Below, one piece after another: positions 29,640-39,752 of a DNA stretch of 64,000 bases. The translations under genes and the position numbers were made by a program. How positions within the stretch are numbered: the first letter of the stretch is position 1; the number at the start of each line of letters is the position of its first letter. This DNA is from Leclercia adecarboxylata (lineage in GTDB: Bacteria > Pseudomonadota > Gammaproteobacteria > Enterobacterales > Enterobacteriaceae). The notes beneath the pieces were generated by a model. The model saw nothing but the letters and a program-made list of their open reading frames with translations. It had not been told where the DNA came from and searched no databases. The stretch covers positions 620,001-684,000 of the forward strand of contig NZ_CP098325.1 of NCBI RefSeq assembly GCF_023639785.1. Reading direction: 5' to 3'.

Positions 29640-31577
29640 GTGGTAAAAGCCAAACAAGTGGGCTGGCGACTGTTGGCTGCCAGCGTCTGCGTGCTGACCA
29701 TCAGCAGCGCAGCGCGAGCCGATTCACTGGATGAACAACGTAACCGCTATGCACAGATCAAACAGGCATGGGATCAGCGACAGATGGAGACGGTGCAGGC
29801 CCTGATGCCGACGCTGAAAGACTATCCGCTGTATCCCTATCTGGAATACCGTCAACTTACCGACGATCTGATGAACCAGCCGACGATCACCGTCAAAAAC
29901 TTTATTCAGGCCAACCCGACGCTGCCCCCGGCACGCACCCTGCAGTCGCGCTTTGTGAACGAACTGGCGCGGCGTGAAGACTGGCGCGGCCTGCTGGCCT
30001 TTAGCCCGGATAAACCGGGCACCACCGAAGCGCAGTGTAACTACTATTACGCGAAATGGGCGACGGGCCAGCAGGAAGAGGCCTGGAACGGTGCCAAAGA
30101 GCTGTGGCTCACCGGTAAAAGCCAGCCTAACGCCTGCGACTCGCTGTTTGGCGCCTGGCGCGGCTCCGGCAAACAGGATCCTTTAGCCTATCTGGAGCGT
30201 ATACGTCTGGCGATGAAAGCGGGTAACACCCGTCTGGTCACCGCCCTCGCGGGGCAGATGCCGCCGGATTACCAGACCATCGCCAGCGCCCTGATCCAGC
30301 TGGCAAACGATCCGAAGACGGTCATGGACTTCGCCCGCAACACCGGCGCGACCGATTTTACCCGTCAGATGGCGGCAGTGGCCTTTACCAGCGTGGCGCG
30401 GGATGACGTGGAAAACGCCCGGCTGATGATACCAGCGCTTGCCCAGGCGCAGCAGCTTAATGAGGATCAGACCCAGGAGCTGCGCGATATCGTGGCGTGG
30501 CGGCTGATGGGCAATGACCTCACCGACGAACAGGCACGCTGGCGCGATGACGCGATCATGCGTTCGCAGTCCATCTCGCTGGTAGAGCGGCGCGTGCGCA
30601 TGGCGCTGGGTAACGGCGATCGCCGCGGCCTGAACACCTGGCTGGCGCGCTTGCCAATGGAAGCGAAAGAGAAGGATGAATGGCGCTACTGGCAGGCCGA
30701 TCTTCTGCTGGAGCGTGGGCGTGAGGACGAAGCGAAATCCATTCTGCACAGCCTGATGCAGCAGCGCGGTTTCTACCCGATGGTAGCGGCCCAGCGGCTT
30801 GGCGAAGAGTACACCTTGAAAATTGATAAAGCGCCGTCCGGCATTAACGCCGCGCTGGTGCAAGGGCCGGAGATGGCGCGGGTGCGCGAGCTGATGTACT
30901 GGAATCTGGACAACACCGCCCGCAGCGAGTGGGCGAACCTGGTCACCAGCCGTACCCAGGATGAAAAAGCACAGCTGGCGCGCTATGCCTTCGATAATCA
31001 CTGGTGGGATCTCAGCGTGCAGGCAACGATCGCCGGCAAGCTGTGGGATCATCTCGAGGAGCGTTTCCCGCTGGCCTATAAGGATCTGTTCGATCGTTAC
31101 ACCCGCGGGAAAGACATTCCCCAGAGCTATGCGATGGCGATCGCCCGTCAGGAGAGCGCCTGGAACCCGAAAGTACGTTCGCCGGTAGGGGCCAGCGGTC
31201 TGATGCAGGTGATGCCCGCCACGGCGGCCCACACGGTGAAGAAGTTTGGTATTCCGGGCTATACCAGCCCGTCGCAGCTGCTGGATCCGGAGACAAACAT
31301 CAACATCGGCACCACCTATCTGCAGAGCGTCTACGATCAGTTCGGCGACAACCGCATCTTCGCCTCGGCGGCCTATAACGCCGGGCCGGGACGCGTGCGT
31401 ACCTGGCTTGGCAACAGTGCCGGGCGCATCGACGCGGTGGCGTTTGTCGAGAGCATCCCGTTCTCGGAAACGCGCGGCTATGTGAAGAACGTGCTGGCAT
31501 ACGATGCTTACTATCGCTACTTCATGGGGCAGAAAGATACCCTGATGAGCGACAGTGAGTGGCAGCGACGTTACTGA
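29640..31577 (+). CDS. slt: Slt, soluble lytic murein transglycosylase
   Basis: 645 residues. A signal peptide (about 1-27, ending ARA before DSLDEQ) exports it to the periplasm. The large alpha-superhelical U- and L-domains are followed by the lysozyme-like catalytic domain, with AIARQESAWNPKV (catalytic Glu near residue 505), GLMQVMP and AAYNAGPGRVRTW. It cleaves glycan strands forming 1,6-anhydromuramic ends. The start is a GTG. It is upstream of trpR, as in E. coli. Confidence 0.96.
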   Translation: MVKAKQVGWRLLAASVCVLTISSAARADSLDEQRNRYAQIKQAWDQRQMETVQALMPTLKDYPLYPYLEYRQLTDDLMNQPTITVKNFIQANPTLPPARTLQSRFVNELARREDWRGLLAFSPDKPGTTEAQCNYYYAKWATGQQEEAWNGAKELWLTGKSQPNACDSLFGAWRGSGKQDPLAYLERIRLAMKAGNTRLVTALAGQMPPDYQTIASALIQLANDPKTVMDFARNTGATDFTRQMAAVAFTSVARDDVENARLMIPALAQAQQLNEDQTQELRDIVAWRLMGNDLTDEQARWRDDAIMRSQSISLVERRVRMALGNGDRRGLNTWLARLPMEAKEKDEWRYWQADLLLERGREDEAKSILHSLMQQRGFYPMVAAQRLGEEYTLKIDKAPSGINAALVQGPEMARVRELMYWNLDNTARSEWANLVTSRTQDEKAQLARYAFDNHWWDLSVQATIAGKLWDHLEERFPLAYKDLFDRYTRGKDIPQSYAMAIARQESAWNPKVRSPVGASGLMQVMPATAAHTVKKFGIPGYTSPSQLLDPETNINIGTTYLQSVYDQFGDNRIFASAAYNAGPGRVRTWLGNSAGRIDAVAFVESIPFSETRGYVKNVLAYDAYYRYFMGQKDTLMSDSEWQRRY

Positions 31578-31598
31578 TCGGTGAGGGTTATGTTATGC

Positions 31599-31620
31599 TT
31601 GTACTCGTTTAAGAGTACGA
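31599..31620 (+). promoter_or_regulatory. TrpR operator at the trpR promoter
   Basis: Inverted repeat GTACTC-GTTTAA-GAGTAC 15 bp before the trpR start, at the place of the autoregulatory operator in E. coli and similar to the trp operator core (CTAGTTAACTAG type). Confidence 0.75.
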
Positions 31621-31633
31621 AAGGCGGCATAAC

Positions 31634-31960
31634 ATGACCCAGAATTCACCTTACTCATCGGCAATGGCCGAGCAGCGTCATCAGGAGTGGCTTCGTTTTG
31701 TGGAGCTGCTTCGCCAGTCATACGAACAGGATCTGCATCTGCCGTTACTGCAGCTGATGCTGACGCCCGACGAGCGCGAAGCGCTGGGAACCCGGGTGCG
31801 GATCATCGAGGAGCTACTGCGCGGTGAAATGAGCCAGCGTGAGCTGAAAAGCGAGCTGGGGGCAGGCATTGCCACTATCACCCGCGGCTCAAACAGCCTG
31901 AAATCCGCGCCGGTGGAATTGCGCCAGTGGCTTGAGAATGTGCTGCTGAAAAACGCCTGA
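31634..31960 (+). CDS. trpR: TrpR, tryptophan-dependent repressor
   Basis: 108 residues, the usual length. The all-helical dimer includes the helix-turn-helix [20 protein letters not shown], with [14 protein letters not shown] before it, and binds DNA only with L-tryptophan. Its own operator precedes it. It lies alone between slt and a REP element that separates it from convergent yjjX. Confidence 0.97.
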   Translation: MTQNSPYSSAMAEQRHQEWLRFVELLRQSYEQDLHLPLLQLMLTPDEREALGTRVRIIEELLRGEMSQRELKSELGAGIATITRGSNSLKSAPVELRQWLENVLLKNA

Positions 31961-32034
31961 TGGCGCCGCGCTTATCAGGCCTACAAAAGACGATGTGTTC
32001 CGCAGGCCGGATAAGGCGAAGCCGCCATCCGGCA
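31961..32034. repeat. REP element between trpR and yjjX
   Basis: One degenerate unit (GGCGCCGCGCTTATCAGGCCTAC) and one standard unit (GGCCGGATAAGGCG ... CGCCATCCGGC) between convergent genes. Confidence 0.85.
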
Positions 32035-32035
32035 A

Positions 32036-32551
32036 TTAACGGTATATCGCGTTATGAAACGGGCTTAACGCCAGGATCACCGCCTGGTGGTAAACGCTCG
32101 AACGCGTGAGCGCGCCGGCGGTAAACACCCCAATCGCCCCTTCTTTACGCCCAATCTCATCGATACCGGTGTATTTCGACATCACTGGCCCAAGGGCTTC
32201 CCCTTCGCGGACTTTATCCAGAATGATCGCCGGTAACGGCAGGGTAGCGGAACGCGCTTCGCCGCGCTGGTTAGCACTCTCAATCACCACCCAACTGAAG
32301 GTGCTGCCTTCGTCGATTCCGGCTTCAATGGCCACCCAAAAGTCCGCATGCGGACGCGCCTGTCTGGCGTTTGCGACACGATTTCGTGCGCCAGCCCGTG
32401 TTTCTTCGCTGCCGATTGGCTGTTCCGGGACGCCGCTCTCGACGTTGACGGATTCGATATGGCAGGATCCTTCGCCGAAGATCTCGGCAAATGCCCTTAG
32501 AATTGCCTGAATTTTGGCAGGATTAGTGGTAGCAGAGACAACCTGGTGCAT
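32036..32551 (-). CDS. yjjX: YjjX, inosine/xanthosine triphosphatase
   Basis: 171 residues; house-cleaning phosphatase acting on ITP and XTP. Family features are [12 protein letters not shown] at the N-terminus, [23 protein letters not shown] and [11 protein letters not shown]. The start at 32551 (MHQVV) was chosen over in-frame upstream codons because it matches E. coli and avoids a non-conserved extension. The 3' end lies directly against a REP element. Divergent from gpmB. Confidence 0.94.
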   Translation of the reverse strand: MHQVVSATTNPAKIQAILRAFAEIFGEGSCHIESVNVESGVPEQPIGSEETRAGARNRVANARQARPHADFWVAIEAGIDEGSTFSWVVIESANQRGEARSATLPLPAIILDKVREGEALGPVMSKYTGIDEIGRKEGAIGVFTAGALTRSSVYHQAVILALSPFHNAIYR

Positions 32552-32600
32552 AATTAAGCCTAACTCTAAAAATATCATCGCAGTATAACGGAAAAAAAGC

Positions 32601-33248
32601 ATGTTACAGGTATACCTTGTTCGCCACGGTGAAACGCAGTGGAACGCCGAGCGACGTATTCAAGGCCAGTCAGACAGTCCACTCACTGCCAAGGGCGAGC
32701 AACAGGCCTGGCAGGTTGGCGAACGTGCCAAAACTCTGGGCATTACCCACATCATCGCCAGCGATTTAGGCCGCACGCGACGCACAGCGGAGATCATCGC
32801 GCAGGCCTGCGGCTGCGATGTCACTGTGGATGCCCGCCTGCGCGAGCTGGATATGGGGGTGCTTGAACAGCGGCTGATCGATACCCTGACCGAAGAAGAA
32901 GAGGGCTGGCGTCGTACGCTGGTCAACGGCAGCGAAGATGGCCGTATTCCGCAAGGTGAATCCATGCTGGAGCTGAGCGAGCGCATGCACGCGGCGCTGG
33001 CGGCCTGCCTGGATCTGCCGCAAGGGAGCCGACCGCTGTTGGTCAGTCATGGAATGGCATTGGGTTGTCTGGTCAGCACCATCCTCGGGCTTCCGGCATG
33101 GGCTGAACGCCGCCTGCGTCTGCGCAACTGCTCGCTTTCGCGCATCGACTATCAGCAGAGTCCGTGGCTGGCTTCAGGCTGGATTGTAGAGATGGCAGGG
33201 GATATCTCGCATCTCGATGCCCCTGCGTTAGATGAGCTGCAGCGTTAA
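32601..33248 (+). CDS. gpmB: GpmB/YtjC, phosphoglycerate-mutase-family phosphatase
   Basis: 215 residues of the histidine phosphatase superfamily. The catalytic LVRHGET (His9) is followed by [10 protein letters not shown] and the second histidine in VSHGMALG. It is annotated as a phosphoglycerate mutase, but E. coli GpmB has little mutase activity and is probably a phosphatase. The ATG at 32601 is 49 bp from divergent yjjX; convergent with rob, overlapping by 4 bp. Confidence 0.92.
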   Translation: MLQVYLVRHGETQWNAERRIQGQSDSPLTAKGEQQAWQVGERAKTLGITHIIASDLGRTRRTAEIIAQACGCDVTVDARLRELDMGVLEQRLIDTLTEEEEGWRRTLVNGSEDGRIPQGESMLELSERMHAALAACLDLPQGSRPLLVSHGMALGCLVSTILGLPAWAERRLRLRNCSLSRIDYQQSPWLASGWIVEMAGDISHLDAPALDELQR

Positions 33249-34114
33249 CGGCGGACAGGAATCAGGTATTCGCAGCGCAAATCCATTGGGCGTTCTTCCG
33301 GTCTGACATCCGTCGACGGGTAGTAACGCTCAATATCCTGTCCCTTTCTGCGGTTCAGGTTCAGCATCGGCATGCAGGTGCCATATACCGTCATGATAAA
33401 GTCCTGCACGCCGGTACCCAGCCCTTCATAGGTGAACATCACGTATTCACCGCCTTCCAGCACAACCGGTTTCGACCCCTGAACGTAGCCGTTAGCCATT
33501 TCCGGCGTTAACGCGGTGGTGTAGAAGACCTCCTGCTCGTCGTCTTTTTCCAGACTTGGACGCGTCTCGTTCAGGCCATACAGCAGCGGCGGAATAGCCG
33601 GGGCGTGGCTGAGGAAATCGCGCCAGAACTGGACGCGCATCTGGTGACGGAATTCGGAGATCTGCTCCAGCGAGCAGGAGTAGTTCTGCGTGGTGCCGAC
33701 CAGGTGGGTCTCTGGCAGAGTGACAAACTCATGCGGCGGCAGGGTAAACTCGCCGAGGCGCAGCGGCGGACGCATACCGAAGGAGCTCCAGTCTGGCGAG
33801 CGGCGATAGAGGGCCGGAGTCAGCGAGAACTGTTTTTTGAACGCGCGGGTAAAGGTCTGCTGTGAGTCAAAACGGTACTGCAGGGCGATATCCAGAATTG
33901 GACGCGCAGTCAGGCGAAGCGCCACAGCGGATTTGGACAGACGACGGGCGCGGATATAGGCGCCGATGGCGTGACCGGTGACATCCTTAAACATCCGCTG
34001 TAAATGCCACTTAGAATATCCCGCTTTTGCCGCGACATTATCAAGCGACAAAGGCTGATCCAGATGGCCTTCCAGCCAGGTAAGAAGATCGCGAATAATT
34101 CCAGCCTGATCCAT
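33245..34114 (-). CDS. rob: Rob, AraC/XylS-family regulator
   Basis: 289 residues. The N-terminal AraC DNA-binding domain (about 1-110) contains two helix-turn-helices (LDNVAAKAGYSKWHLQRMF and ILDIALQYRFDSQQTFTRAF). The C-terminal GyrI-like domain senses bile acids and dipyridyl. Rob overlaps functionally with MarA and SoxS and activates acrAB, micF and inaA. It is convergent with gpmB and divergent from creA. Confidence 0.96.
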   Translation of the reverse strand: MDQAGIIRDLLTWLEGHLDQPLSLDNVAAKAGYSKWHLQRMFKDVTGHAIGAYIRARRLSKSAVALRLTARPILDIALQYRFDSQQTFTRAFKKQFSLTPALYRRSPDWSSFGMRPPLRLGEFTLPPHEFVTLPETHLVGTTQNYSCSLEQISEFRHQMRVQFWRDFLSHAPAIPPLLYGLNETRPSLEKDDEQEVFYTTALTPEMANGYVQGSKPVVLEGGEYVMFTYEGLGTGVQDFIMTVYGTCMPMLNLNRRKGQDIERYYPSTDVRPEERPMDLRCEYLIPVRR

Positions 34115-34326
34115 ATACTATCCTCATCCTTAAAACAGCAGGTACCCTGCTAACAGGTTAGCGGATAATAGCATTTTTTGATGTTTTAGCATTCAGTGTT
34201 TTTTTTGCGCTTAAATGCGATTTTCCTGATGATCCGGAAGGATATTTTCTAATGCTGTGATCTTGCTGCTTTTTTTATATGATTGTTGAATAATTACGCA
34301 GTTCAATTTTCAAATATGGTAACAAT

Positions 34327-34797
34327 ATGAAATACAAGACATTGATCGTCACGGCGCTGCTGGTATTAACCGGCCACGCCGCGCAGGCAGAGGAAATTGG
34401 CTCTGTTGATACCGTGTTCAAGGTTTTCGGGCCGGACCACAAAATTGTCGTTGAAGCTTTTGACGATCCTGATGTGAAGAACGTCACCTGCTATATCAGC
34501 CGGGCAAAAACCGGCGGAATAAAAGGGGGCCTTGGGCTGGCGGAAGATACCTCTGATGCCGCCATTTCCTGTCAGCAGGTGGGGCCGGTCGAGCTGAGCG
34601 AGAAGATCAAAAACGGTAAATCGCAGGGTGACGTAGTGTTCCAGAAACGCACCTCGCTGGTGTTCAAAAAACTGCAGGTGGTACGTTTCTATGATGCGAA
34701 ACGTAACACCCTGGCGTACCTGGCCTACTCGGATAAAGTCGTGGAAGGTTCACCGAAAAACGCGCTGAGCGCGGTACCGATTATGCCGTGGCATTAA
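34327..34797 (+). CDS. creA: CreA, periplasmic protein of unknown function
   Basis: 156 residues with a signal peptide ([16 protein letters not shown] ... AQA, cleavage near residue 21). The CreA family stretches [21 protein letters not shown] and CQQVGP contain two cysteines that could form a disulfide. In E. coli creA is followed by creB, creC and creD; here a terminator and arcA follow within 90 bp, so creA stands alone. Its role is unknown. Confidence 0.92.
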   Translation: MKYKTLIVTALLVLTGHAAQAEEIGSVDTVFKVFGPDHKIVVEAFDDPDVKNVTCYISRAKTGGIKGGLGLAEDTSDAAISCQQVGPVELSEKIKNGKSQGDVVFQKRTSLVFKKLQVVRFYDAKRNTLAYLAYSDKVVEGSPKNALSAVPIMPWH

Positions 34798-34840
34798 TTA
34801 AGAGCGGCGCTATGCATTAAAATACGCGCGGTTACGGCCA

Positions 34841-34871
34841 AAAAAAACGGCGCCAAAGCGCCGTTTTTTTA
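34841..34871. terminator. Bidirectional terminator creA / arcA
   Basis: ACGGCGC / GCGCCGT stem with loop CAAA, flanked by seven A and seven T residues, so it can end both convergent genes. Confidence 0.9.
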
Positions 34872-34887
34872 TGGCTTATATGCGGGA

Positions 34888-35604
34888 TTACTCCTGCAGG
34901 TCGCCGCAGAAACGATAGCCTTCACCATGAATGGTGGCGATGATTTCTGGGGTATCCGGAGTGGATTCGAAATGTTTACGAATACGACGGATAGTCACAT
35001 CAACGGTACGGTCGTGCGGCTTCAGCTCACGGCCGGTCATTTTTTTCAGCAGTTCTGCACGGGACTGGATCTTGCCCGGATTTTCGCAGAAGTGCAGCAT
35101 GGCGCGGAATTCACTGCGCGGCAGCTTATACTGGTCGCCCTGAGGGCTCACCAGAGAACGGCTGTTAATATCAAGTTCCCAGCCGTTGAATTTGTAGCTC
35201 TCAACGCTACGGCGCTCTTCGCTGACCGTGCCCAGGTTCATGGTGCGGGACAGCAGGTTGCGTGCACGAATGGTTAACTCGCGAGGGTTAAACGGTTTGG
35301 TGATATAGTCATCCGCGCCGATTTCCAGGCCAAGAATTTTATCAACTTCGTTGTCGCGGCCGGTCAGGAACATTAATGCCACGTTCGCCTGCTCACGCAG
35401 TTCACGCGCCAGCAGAAGGCCGTTTTTACCCGGCAGGTTAATGTCCATGATAACCAGGTTGATATCATTTTCAGAAAGGATCTGATGCATCTCTGCGCCA
35501 TCGGTCGCTTCAAAGACATCGTAGCCTTCTGCTTCGAAAATGCTCTTTAACGTGTTGCGTGTTACCAACTCGTCTTCAACGATAAGAATGTGCGGGGTCT
35601 GCAT
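34888..35604 (-). CDS. arcA: ArcA, anoxic redox control response regulator
   Basis: 238 residues, OmpR family. The receiver domain has Asp11/Glu12, phosphoacceptor Asp54 ([12 protein letters not shown]) and Lys in [10 protein letters not shown]. The C-terminal winged helix ends in [15 protein letters not shown]. With sensor ArcB it represses aerobic genes under micro- and anaerobic conditions. A long upstream region carries yjjY and an FNR-like box. Confidence 0.97.
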   Translation of the reverse strand: MQTPHILIVEDELVTRNTLKSIFEAEGYDVFEATDGAEMHQILSENDINLVIMDINLPGKNGLLLARELREQANVALMFLTGRDNEVDKILGLEIGADDYITKPFNPRELTIRARNLLSRTMNLGTVSEERRSVESYKFNGWELDINSRSLVSPQGDQYKLPRSEFRAMLHFCENPGKIQSRAELLKKMTGRELKPHDRTVDVTIRRIRKHFESTPDTPEIIATIHGEGYRFCGDLQE

Positions 35605-36239
35605 GTTTGCTACCTAAATTGCCAACTAAATCGAAACAGGAAGTACAAAAGTCCCTGACCTGCCTGATACATGCCACAAATTAACATGACCGGCGTAACG
35701 TGACTAAAGTACGTAATTGCGTTCTTGATGCACTTTCCATCAACGTCAACAACATCATTAGCTTGGTCGTGGGTACTTTCCCTCTGGACCCGACAGTGTC
35801 AAAAACGGCTGTCATCCTAACCATTTTAACAGCAACATAACAGGCTAAGTGACACCAGACACCTAATAAAACTACGCTTCGTTGACATATATCAAGTTCA
35901 ATTGTAGCACGTTAACAGTTTGATGAAATCATCGTAGCGGATTGCTAGCCTTTGTCACAAATTTTCAATAAACCAACTAGTTGCGACCGTTAATTAATAA
36001 ACAAGGTGAATCCAATGTCAACATTGAGCCTGAGAAACTATTATCATTATTAAACATAAGGATAAGCGTTATTCATTAACGTTATCGCGTAAAGTTCACT
36101 CATGAAATAGTTTAGTGTTTTTAATTTGTAGTGAAACGCTATTTCGGTGATTTCTGTTGCAAATTTGTAAATTCGTGATGCGTAATATGATGATGACCAT
36201 CACATTTTTATCGGCTAACTGCCTAAAAAGAGAACATAA
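35605..36239. promoter_or_regulatory. arcA upstream control region
   Basis: 635 bp between divergent arcA and the lasT-like gene. It holds yjjY and, at 35882-35895, TTGAC-ATAT-ATCAA, one base away from the FNR box TTGAT-N4-ATCAA. The AT-rich remainder (35900-36230) shows no gene. E. coli arcA has several promoters here and is activated by FNR. Confidence 0.65.
35700..35840 (+). CDS. yjjY: YjjY, 46-residue protein of unknown function
   Basis: Small frame from GTG 35700 to TAA 35840. The peptide (VTKVRNCVLDALSINVNN at its start, ending ILTILTAT) is almost identical to E. coli YjjY, which lies at the same position. It ends in a hydrophobic stretch. Here the start codon is GTG and the ribosome binding site is poor. 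The conservation may reflect overlapping arcA promoter or leader DNA rather than the peptide. Function unknown. Confidence 0.6.
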   Translation: MTKVRNCVLDALSINVNNIISLVVGTFPLDPTVSKTAVILTILTAT

Positions 36240-36926
36240 ATGCATTTGTCTATCGTACTGGTATCCCCAGCAAGAGCAGAGAATATCGGCGCCGCCGCAC
36301 GGGCCATGAAGACCATGGGGTTTACCGATTTACGTATCGTCGCCAGCGAAGCGCACACCGAGCCTGCGGCGCGTCGCGTCGCACATGGGTCGGGAGATAT
36401 CCTCGATAATTTAACCACTTATGCAACGCTCGCCGACGCGCTGCACGATATCTCTTTCACCGTAGCGACGACCGCCCGCGGTCGCTCAAAGTTCCATTAC
36501 TACGCCACGCCCGCCGAGCTGGTGCCTTTACTGGCAGAAAAAAGCCAGTGGCTACCCAAAATGGCGCTGGTTTTTGGCCGCGAAGATTCCGGCCTGACGA
36601 ACGAGGAGCTGGAACTTGCGGACGTGCTGACCGGCGTGCCGATGGTGGCAGATTATCCGTCGCTGAATTTGGGCCAGGCCGTGATGGTCTACTGCTATCA
36701 ATTAGCATCCTTGATGCAAACCCCTGCTTCTCCGCCTGCCGGGGTAGACGAAAATCAACTTTCTGCCCTGCGCGCGCGTACCGAACGTCTACTGACGTCG
36801 CTGAATGTCGCCGACGACCAAAAAATGGCGGAGTGGTTACAGCAGCGGTTGGGTCTTTTAGGGCAGCGAGACACGGCGATGTTGCACAGATTACTGCACG
36901 ATATTGAAAAAAAACTGGCAGAGTAA
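36240..36926 (+). CDS. yjtD: LasT/TrmJ-like SPOUT RNA methyltransferase (YjtD)
   Basis: 228 residues of the SpoU/TrmH fold, TrmJ branch. Motif 1 is PARAENIGAAARAMKTMGF, motif 2 FGREDSGLTNEEL and motif 3 YPSLNLGQAVMVYCYQL, which form the trefoil-knot SAM site. E. coli YjtD has the same length. It is distinct from TrmJ (YfhQ), which methylates tRNA position 32, and its own RNA target is not established. It stands alone upstream of the thr operon. Confidence 0.92.
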   Translation: MHLSIVLVSPARAENIGAAARAMKTMGFTDLRIVASEAHTEPAARRVAHGSGDILDNLTTYATLADALHDISFTVATTARGRSKFHYYATPAELVPLLAEKSQWLPKMALVFGREDSGLTNEELELADVLTGVPMVADYPSLNLGQAVMVYCYQLASLMQTPASPPAGVDENQLSALRARTERLLTSLNVADDQKMAEWLQQRLGLLGQRDTAMLHRLLHDIEKKLAE

Positions 36927-37059
36927 AACGCTGTCATAGCTTTTCGCTATGGTTGAATGCTCCAAAAAGTGCGCTGCGCGCGGTCCGATCCGGACGGAAA
37001 TAAAAACGCAGGCAGAGAGACGTGAAAGGGCCGGAAAATGTGATCAAATTAGAAATTCA

Positions 37060-37088
37060 TTGACTTACCGGCAGGTTTGCTTTAACCA
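37060..37088 (+). promoter_or_regulatory. thr operon promoter
   Basis: TTGACT (37060-37065) and TAACCA (37083-37088) are 17 bp apart, with the same hexamers and spacing as the E. coli thr promoter; the leader up to thrL is also strongly conserved. Confidence 0.9.
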
Positions 37089-37138
37089 ATAGAGTCAGAC
37101 AACACAGACAGATAAAAATTACAGAGTACACAACATCC

Positions 37139-37207
37139 ATGAAACGCATCAGCATCACTACCATTACCACAACCATCACCATTACCACAGGTAACGGTGC
37201 GGGCTGA
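37139..37207 (+). CDS. thrL: ThrL, thr operon leader peptide
   Basis: 22-residue peptide starting MKRISITT and ending TGNGAG, with eight threonine and five isoleucine codons. Ribosome stalling at these codons when charged tRNA-Thr or tRNA-Ile is scarce prevents the attenuator at 37231 from forming. It is one residue longer than the E. coli peptide because of an extra isoleucine near the N-terminus. Confidence 0.96.
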   Translation: MKRISITTITTTITITTGNGAG

Positions 37208-37230
37208 CGCGTACAGGAAACACAGAAAAA

Positions 37231-37262
37231 AGCCCGCACCTGAACAGTGCGGGCTTTTTTTT
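37231..37262 (+). terminator. thr attenuator
   Basis: AGCCCGCAC / GTGCGGGCT stem with a seven-base loop and a T-run, 24 nt after the thrL stop. Upstream GCGGGCTGA within thrL can pair alternatively to form the antiterminator. Confidence 0.93.
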
Positions 37263-37288
37263 CGGCCAAAGATTACGAGGTAACAACC

Positions 37289-39751
37289 ATGCGAGTGTTG
37301 AAGTTCGGCGGTACATCAGTGGCAAATGCAGAGCGATTTCTGCGTGTTGCCGATATCCTGGAGAGTAATGCCAGGCAGGGGCAGGTGGCGACGGTACTCT
37401 CTGCCCCGGCTAAAATTACCAATCACCTGGTGGCGATGATTGAGAAAACCATCGGGGGTCAGGATGCGCTGGTGAACATCAGCGACGCTGAGCAAATTTT
37501 TGCCAACCTGCTGCAGGGCCTGGCAGATGCACAACCTGGTTTTCCTCACGCCCAGCTCAAGGCCTTTGTTGAGCAAGAATTCGCCCAGATCAAACACGTT
37601 CTGCATGGTATCAGCCTGTTGGGGCAGTGCCCGGACAGCATTAACGCGGCGCTGATCTGCCGCGGTGAAAAACTCTCTATCGCCATCATGGCGGGCCTGC
37701 TGGAAGCGCGCGGCCATAACGTCACGGTGATCGACCCTGTTGAAAAACTGCTCGCTGTTGGCCATTACCTCGAATCCACCGTAGATATTGCCGAATCTAC
37801 CCGTCGCATTGCGGCAGGAAAAATTCCTGCCGACCATATGATCCTGATGGCGGGCTTCACCGCCGGGAATGAAAAAGGGGAGCTGGTGGTACTGGGCCGT
37901 AATGGCTCTGACTACTCCGCCGCCGTACTGGCCGCCTGCCTGCGCGCCGACTGCTGTGAAATCTGGACTGACGTCGACGGCGTATACACCTGCGACCCGC
38001 GCCAGGTGCCCGATGCCCGCCTGCTGAAGTCGATGTCCTATCAGGAAGCGATGGAGCTCTCCTACTTCGGCGCTAAAGTGCTTCACCCTCGTACCATCGC
38101 CCCAATCGCCCAGTTCCAGATCCCTTGCCTGATTAAAAACACCGGCAATCCCCAGGCGCCAGGCACGCTGATTGGCGACAGCAGCAATGAAGATGGCCTG
38201 CCGGTTAAAGGCATCTCCAACCTCAATAACATGGCGATGTTCAACGTCTCCGGCCCGGGCATGAAAGGTATGGTGGGCATGGCGGCACGCGTGTTTGCGG
38301 CGATGTCGCGCAACGGTATCTCGGTGGTGCTGATCACCCAGTCCTCATCCGAATACAGCATTAGCTTCTGTGTCCCGCAGGTGGACTGCCTGCGTGCCCG
38401 CCGTGCGCTGGAAGAAGAGTTCTATCTGGAGATGAAAGAAGAGCTGCTGGAGCCGATGGCGATTCAGGAGCATCTGGCGATCATCTCCGTGGTGGGTGAC
38501 GGTATGCGCACCCTGCGCGGCATCTCCGCGAAATTCTTTGCCGCGCTGGCGCGGGCGAACATCAATATTGTCGCCATTGCCCAGGGCTCCTCAGAACGTT
38601 CTATCTCCGTGGTCGTTAATAATGACGACGCCACCACCGGCGTGCGCGTGACGCACCAGATGCTGTTCAACACCGATCAGGTCATCGAGGTATTCCTGAT
38701 TGGCGTCGGCGGTGTAGGCGGGGCGTTACTGGAGCAGCTTAAGCGTCAGCAGGAGTGGCTCAAGAAAAAGCACATCGACCTGCGCGTCTGCGGCATCGCC
38801 AACTCCAAAGCCCTGCTGACCAACGTTCACGGGCTGAATCTGGAGAACTGGCAGGCAGAGCTGGCGGAAGCGAAAGAGCCGTTTAATCTCGGCCGCCTGA
38901 TCCGCCTCGTGAAAGAGTATCATCTACTGAATCCGGTGATTGTCGACTGTACCTCACATCAGGCGGTGGCCGATCAGTATGCCGACTTCCTGCGCGAAGG
39001 CTTCCACGTGGTGACGCCAAACAAAAAGGCCAATACCTCGTCGATGGATTATTACCATCAGATGCGCCATGCGGCGGCGAAATCACGCCGTAAGTTCCTG
39101 TATGACACTAACGTCGGTGCCGGACTGCCGGTTATCGAAAACCTGCAAAACCTGCTCAATGCCGGTGATGAACTGCAGCGTTTTTCCGGGATCCTGTCGG
39201 GCTCGCTCTCCTTTATTTTTGGCAAGCTGGACGAGGGCATGAGCCTGTCGGAAGCGACCAAAGTGGCGCGTGAGCTGGGCTACACCGAACCCGATCCGCG
39301 TGACGATCTCTCCGGCATGGACGTGGCGCGCAAGCTGCTGATCCTCGCCCGCGAAACGGGACGTGAGCTGGAGCTGGCGGATATCGTCATCGAACCGGTT
39401 CTGCCTGAAGGATTTGACGACTCGGGGGATGTGGCGACCTTTATGGCTAACCTGCCGCAGCTGGATGACGCTTTCGCATCCCGTGTCGCAAAAGCCCGTG
39501 ATGAAGGCAAGGTATTGCGCTATGTTGGCAACATCGACGATGACGGCGTTTGCCGTGTCAAAGTGGCGGCGGTAGACGGTAACGATCCGCTGTTCAAAGT
39601 GAAAAACGGCGAAAACGCCCTTGCGTTTTACAGCCACTATTATCAGCCACTGCCGTTGGTCCTTCGCGGCTATGGCGCGGGGAACGATGTCACGGCGGCG
39701 GGTGTGTTTGCCGATTTACTGCGTACCCTGTCATGGAAGTTAGGAGTTTAA
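37289..39751 (+). CDS. thrA: ThrA, aspartokinase I / homoserine dehydrogenase I
   Basis: 820-residue bifunctional enzyme. The kinase domain starts [13 protein letters not shown]. Two ACT domains sit in the middle ([36 protein letters not shown]). The C-terminal dehydrogenase has the NAD(P) loop [14 protein letters not shown] and the PNKKANT region. It catalyses the first and third steps from aspartate and is inhibited by threonine. The ATG at 37289 (after ACGAGGT) was preferred to an in-frame ATG inside the attenuator. thrB follows after 1 bp. Confidence 0.97.
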   Translation: MRVLKFGGTSVANAERFLRVADILESNARQGQVATVLSAPAKITNHLVAMIEKTIGGQDALVNISDAEQIFANLLQGLADAQPGFPHAQLKAFVEQEFAQIKHVLHGISLLGQCPDSINAALICRGEKLSIAIMAGLLEARGHNVTVIDPVEKLLAVGHYLESTVDIAESTRRIAAGKIPADHMILMAGFTAGNEKGELVVLGRNGSDYSAAVLAACLRADCCEIWTDVDGVYTCDPRQVPDARLLKSMSYQEAMELSYFGAKVLHPRTIAPIAQFQIPCLIKNTGNPQAPGTLIGDSSNEDGLPVKGISNLNNMAMFNVSGPGMKGMVGMAARVFAAMSRNGISVVLITQSSSEYSISFCVPQVDCLRARRALEEEFYLEMKEELLEPMAIQEHLAIISVVGDGMRTLRGISAKFFAALARANINIVAIAQGSSERSISVVVNNDDATTGVRVTHQMLFNTDQVIEVFLIGVGGVGGALLEQLKRQQEWLKKKHIDLRVCGIANSKALLTNVHGLNLENWQAELAEAKEPFNLGRLIRLVKEYHLLNPVIVDCTSHQAVADQYADFLREGFHVVTPNKKANTSSMDYYHQMRHAAAKSRRKFLYDTNVGAGLPVIENLQNLLNAGDELQRFSGILSGSLSFIFGKLDEGMSLSEATKVARELGYTEPDPRDDLSGMDVARKLLILARETGRELELADIVIEPVLPEGFDDSGDVATFMANLPQLDDAFASRVAKARDEGKVLRYVGNIDDDGVCRVKVAAVDGNDPLFKVKNGENALAFYSHYYQPLPLVLRGYGAGNDVTAAGVFADLLRTLSWKLGV

Positions 39752-39752
39752 C

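Noticed and set aside
36945..36965. Hairpin CATAGC ... GCTATG after the LasT-like gene
   Set aside because: Stem is six base pairs with no T-run, too weak to call a terminator.
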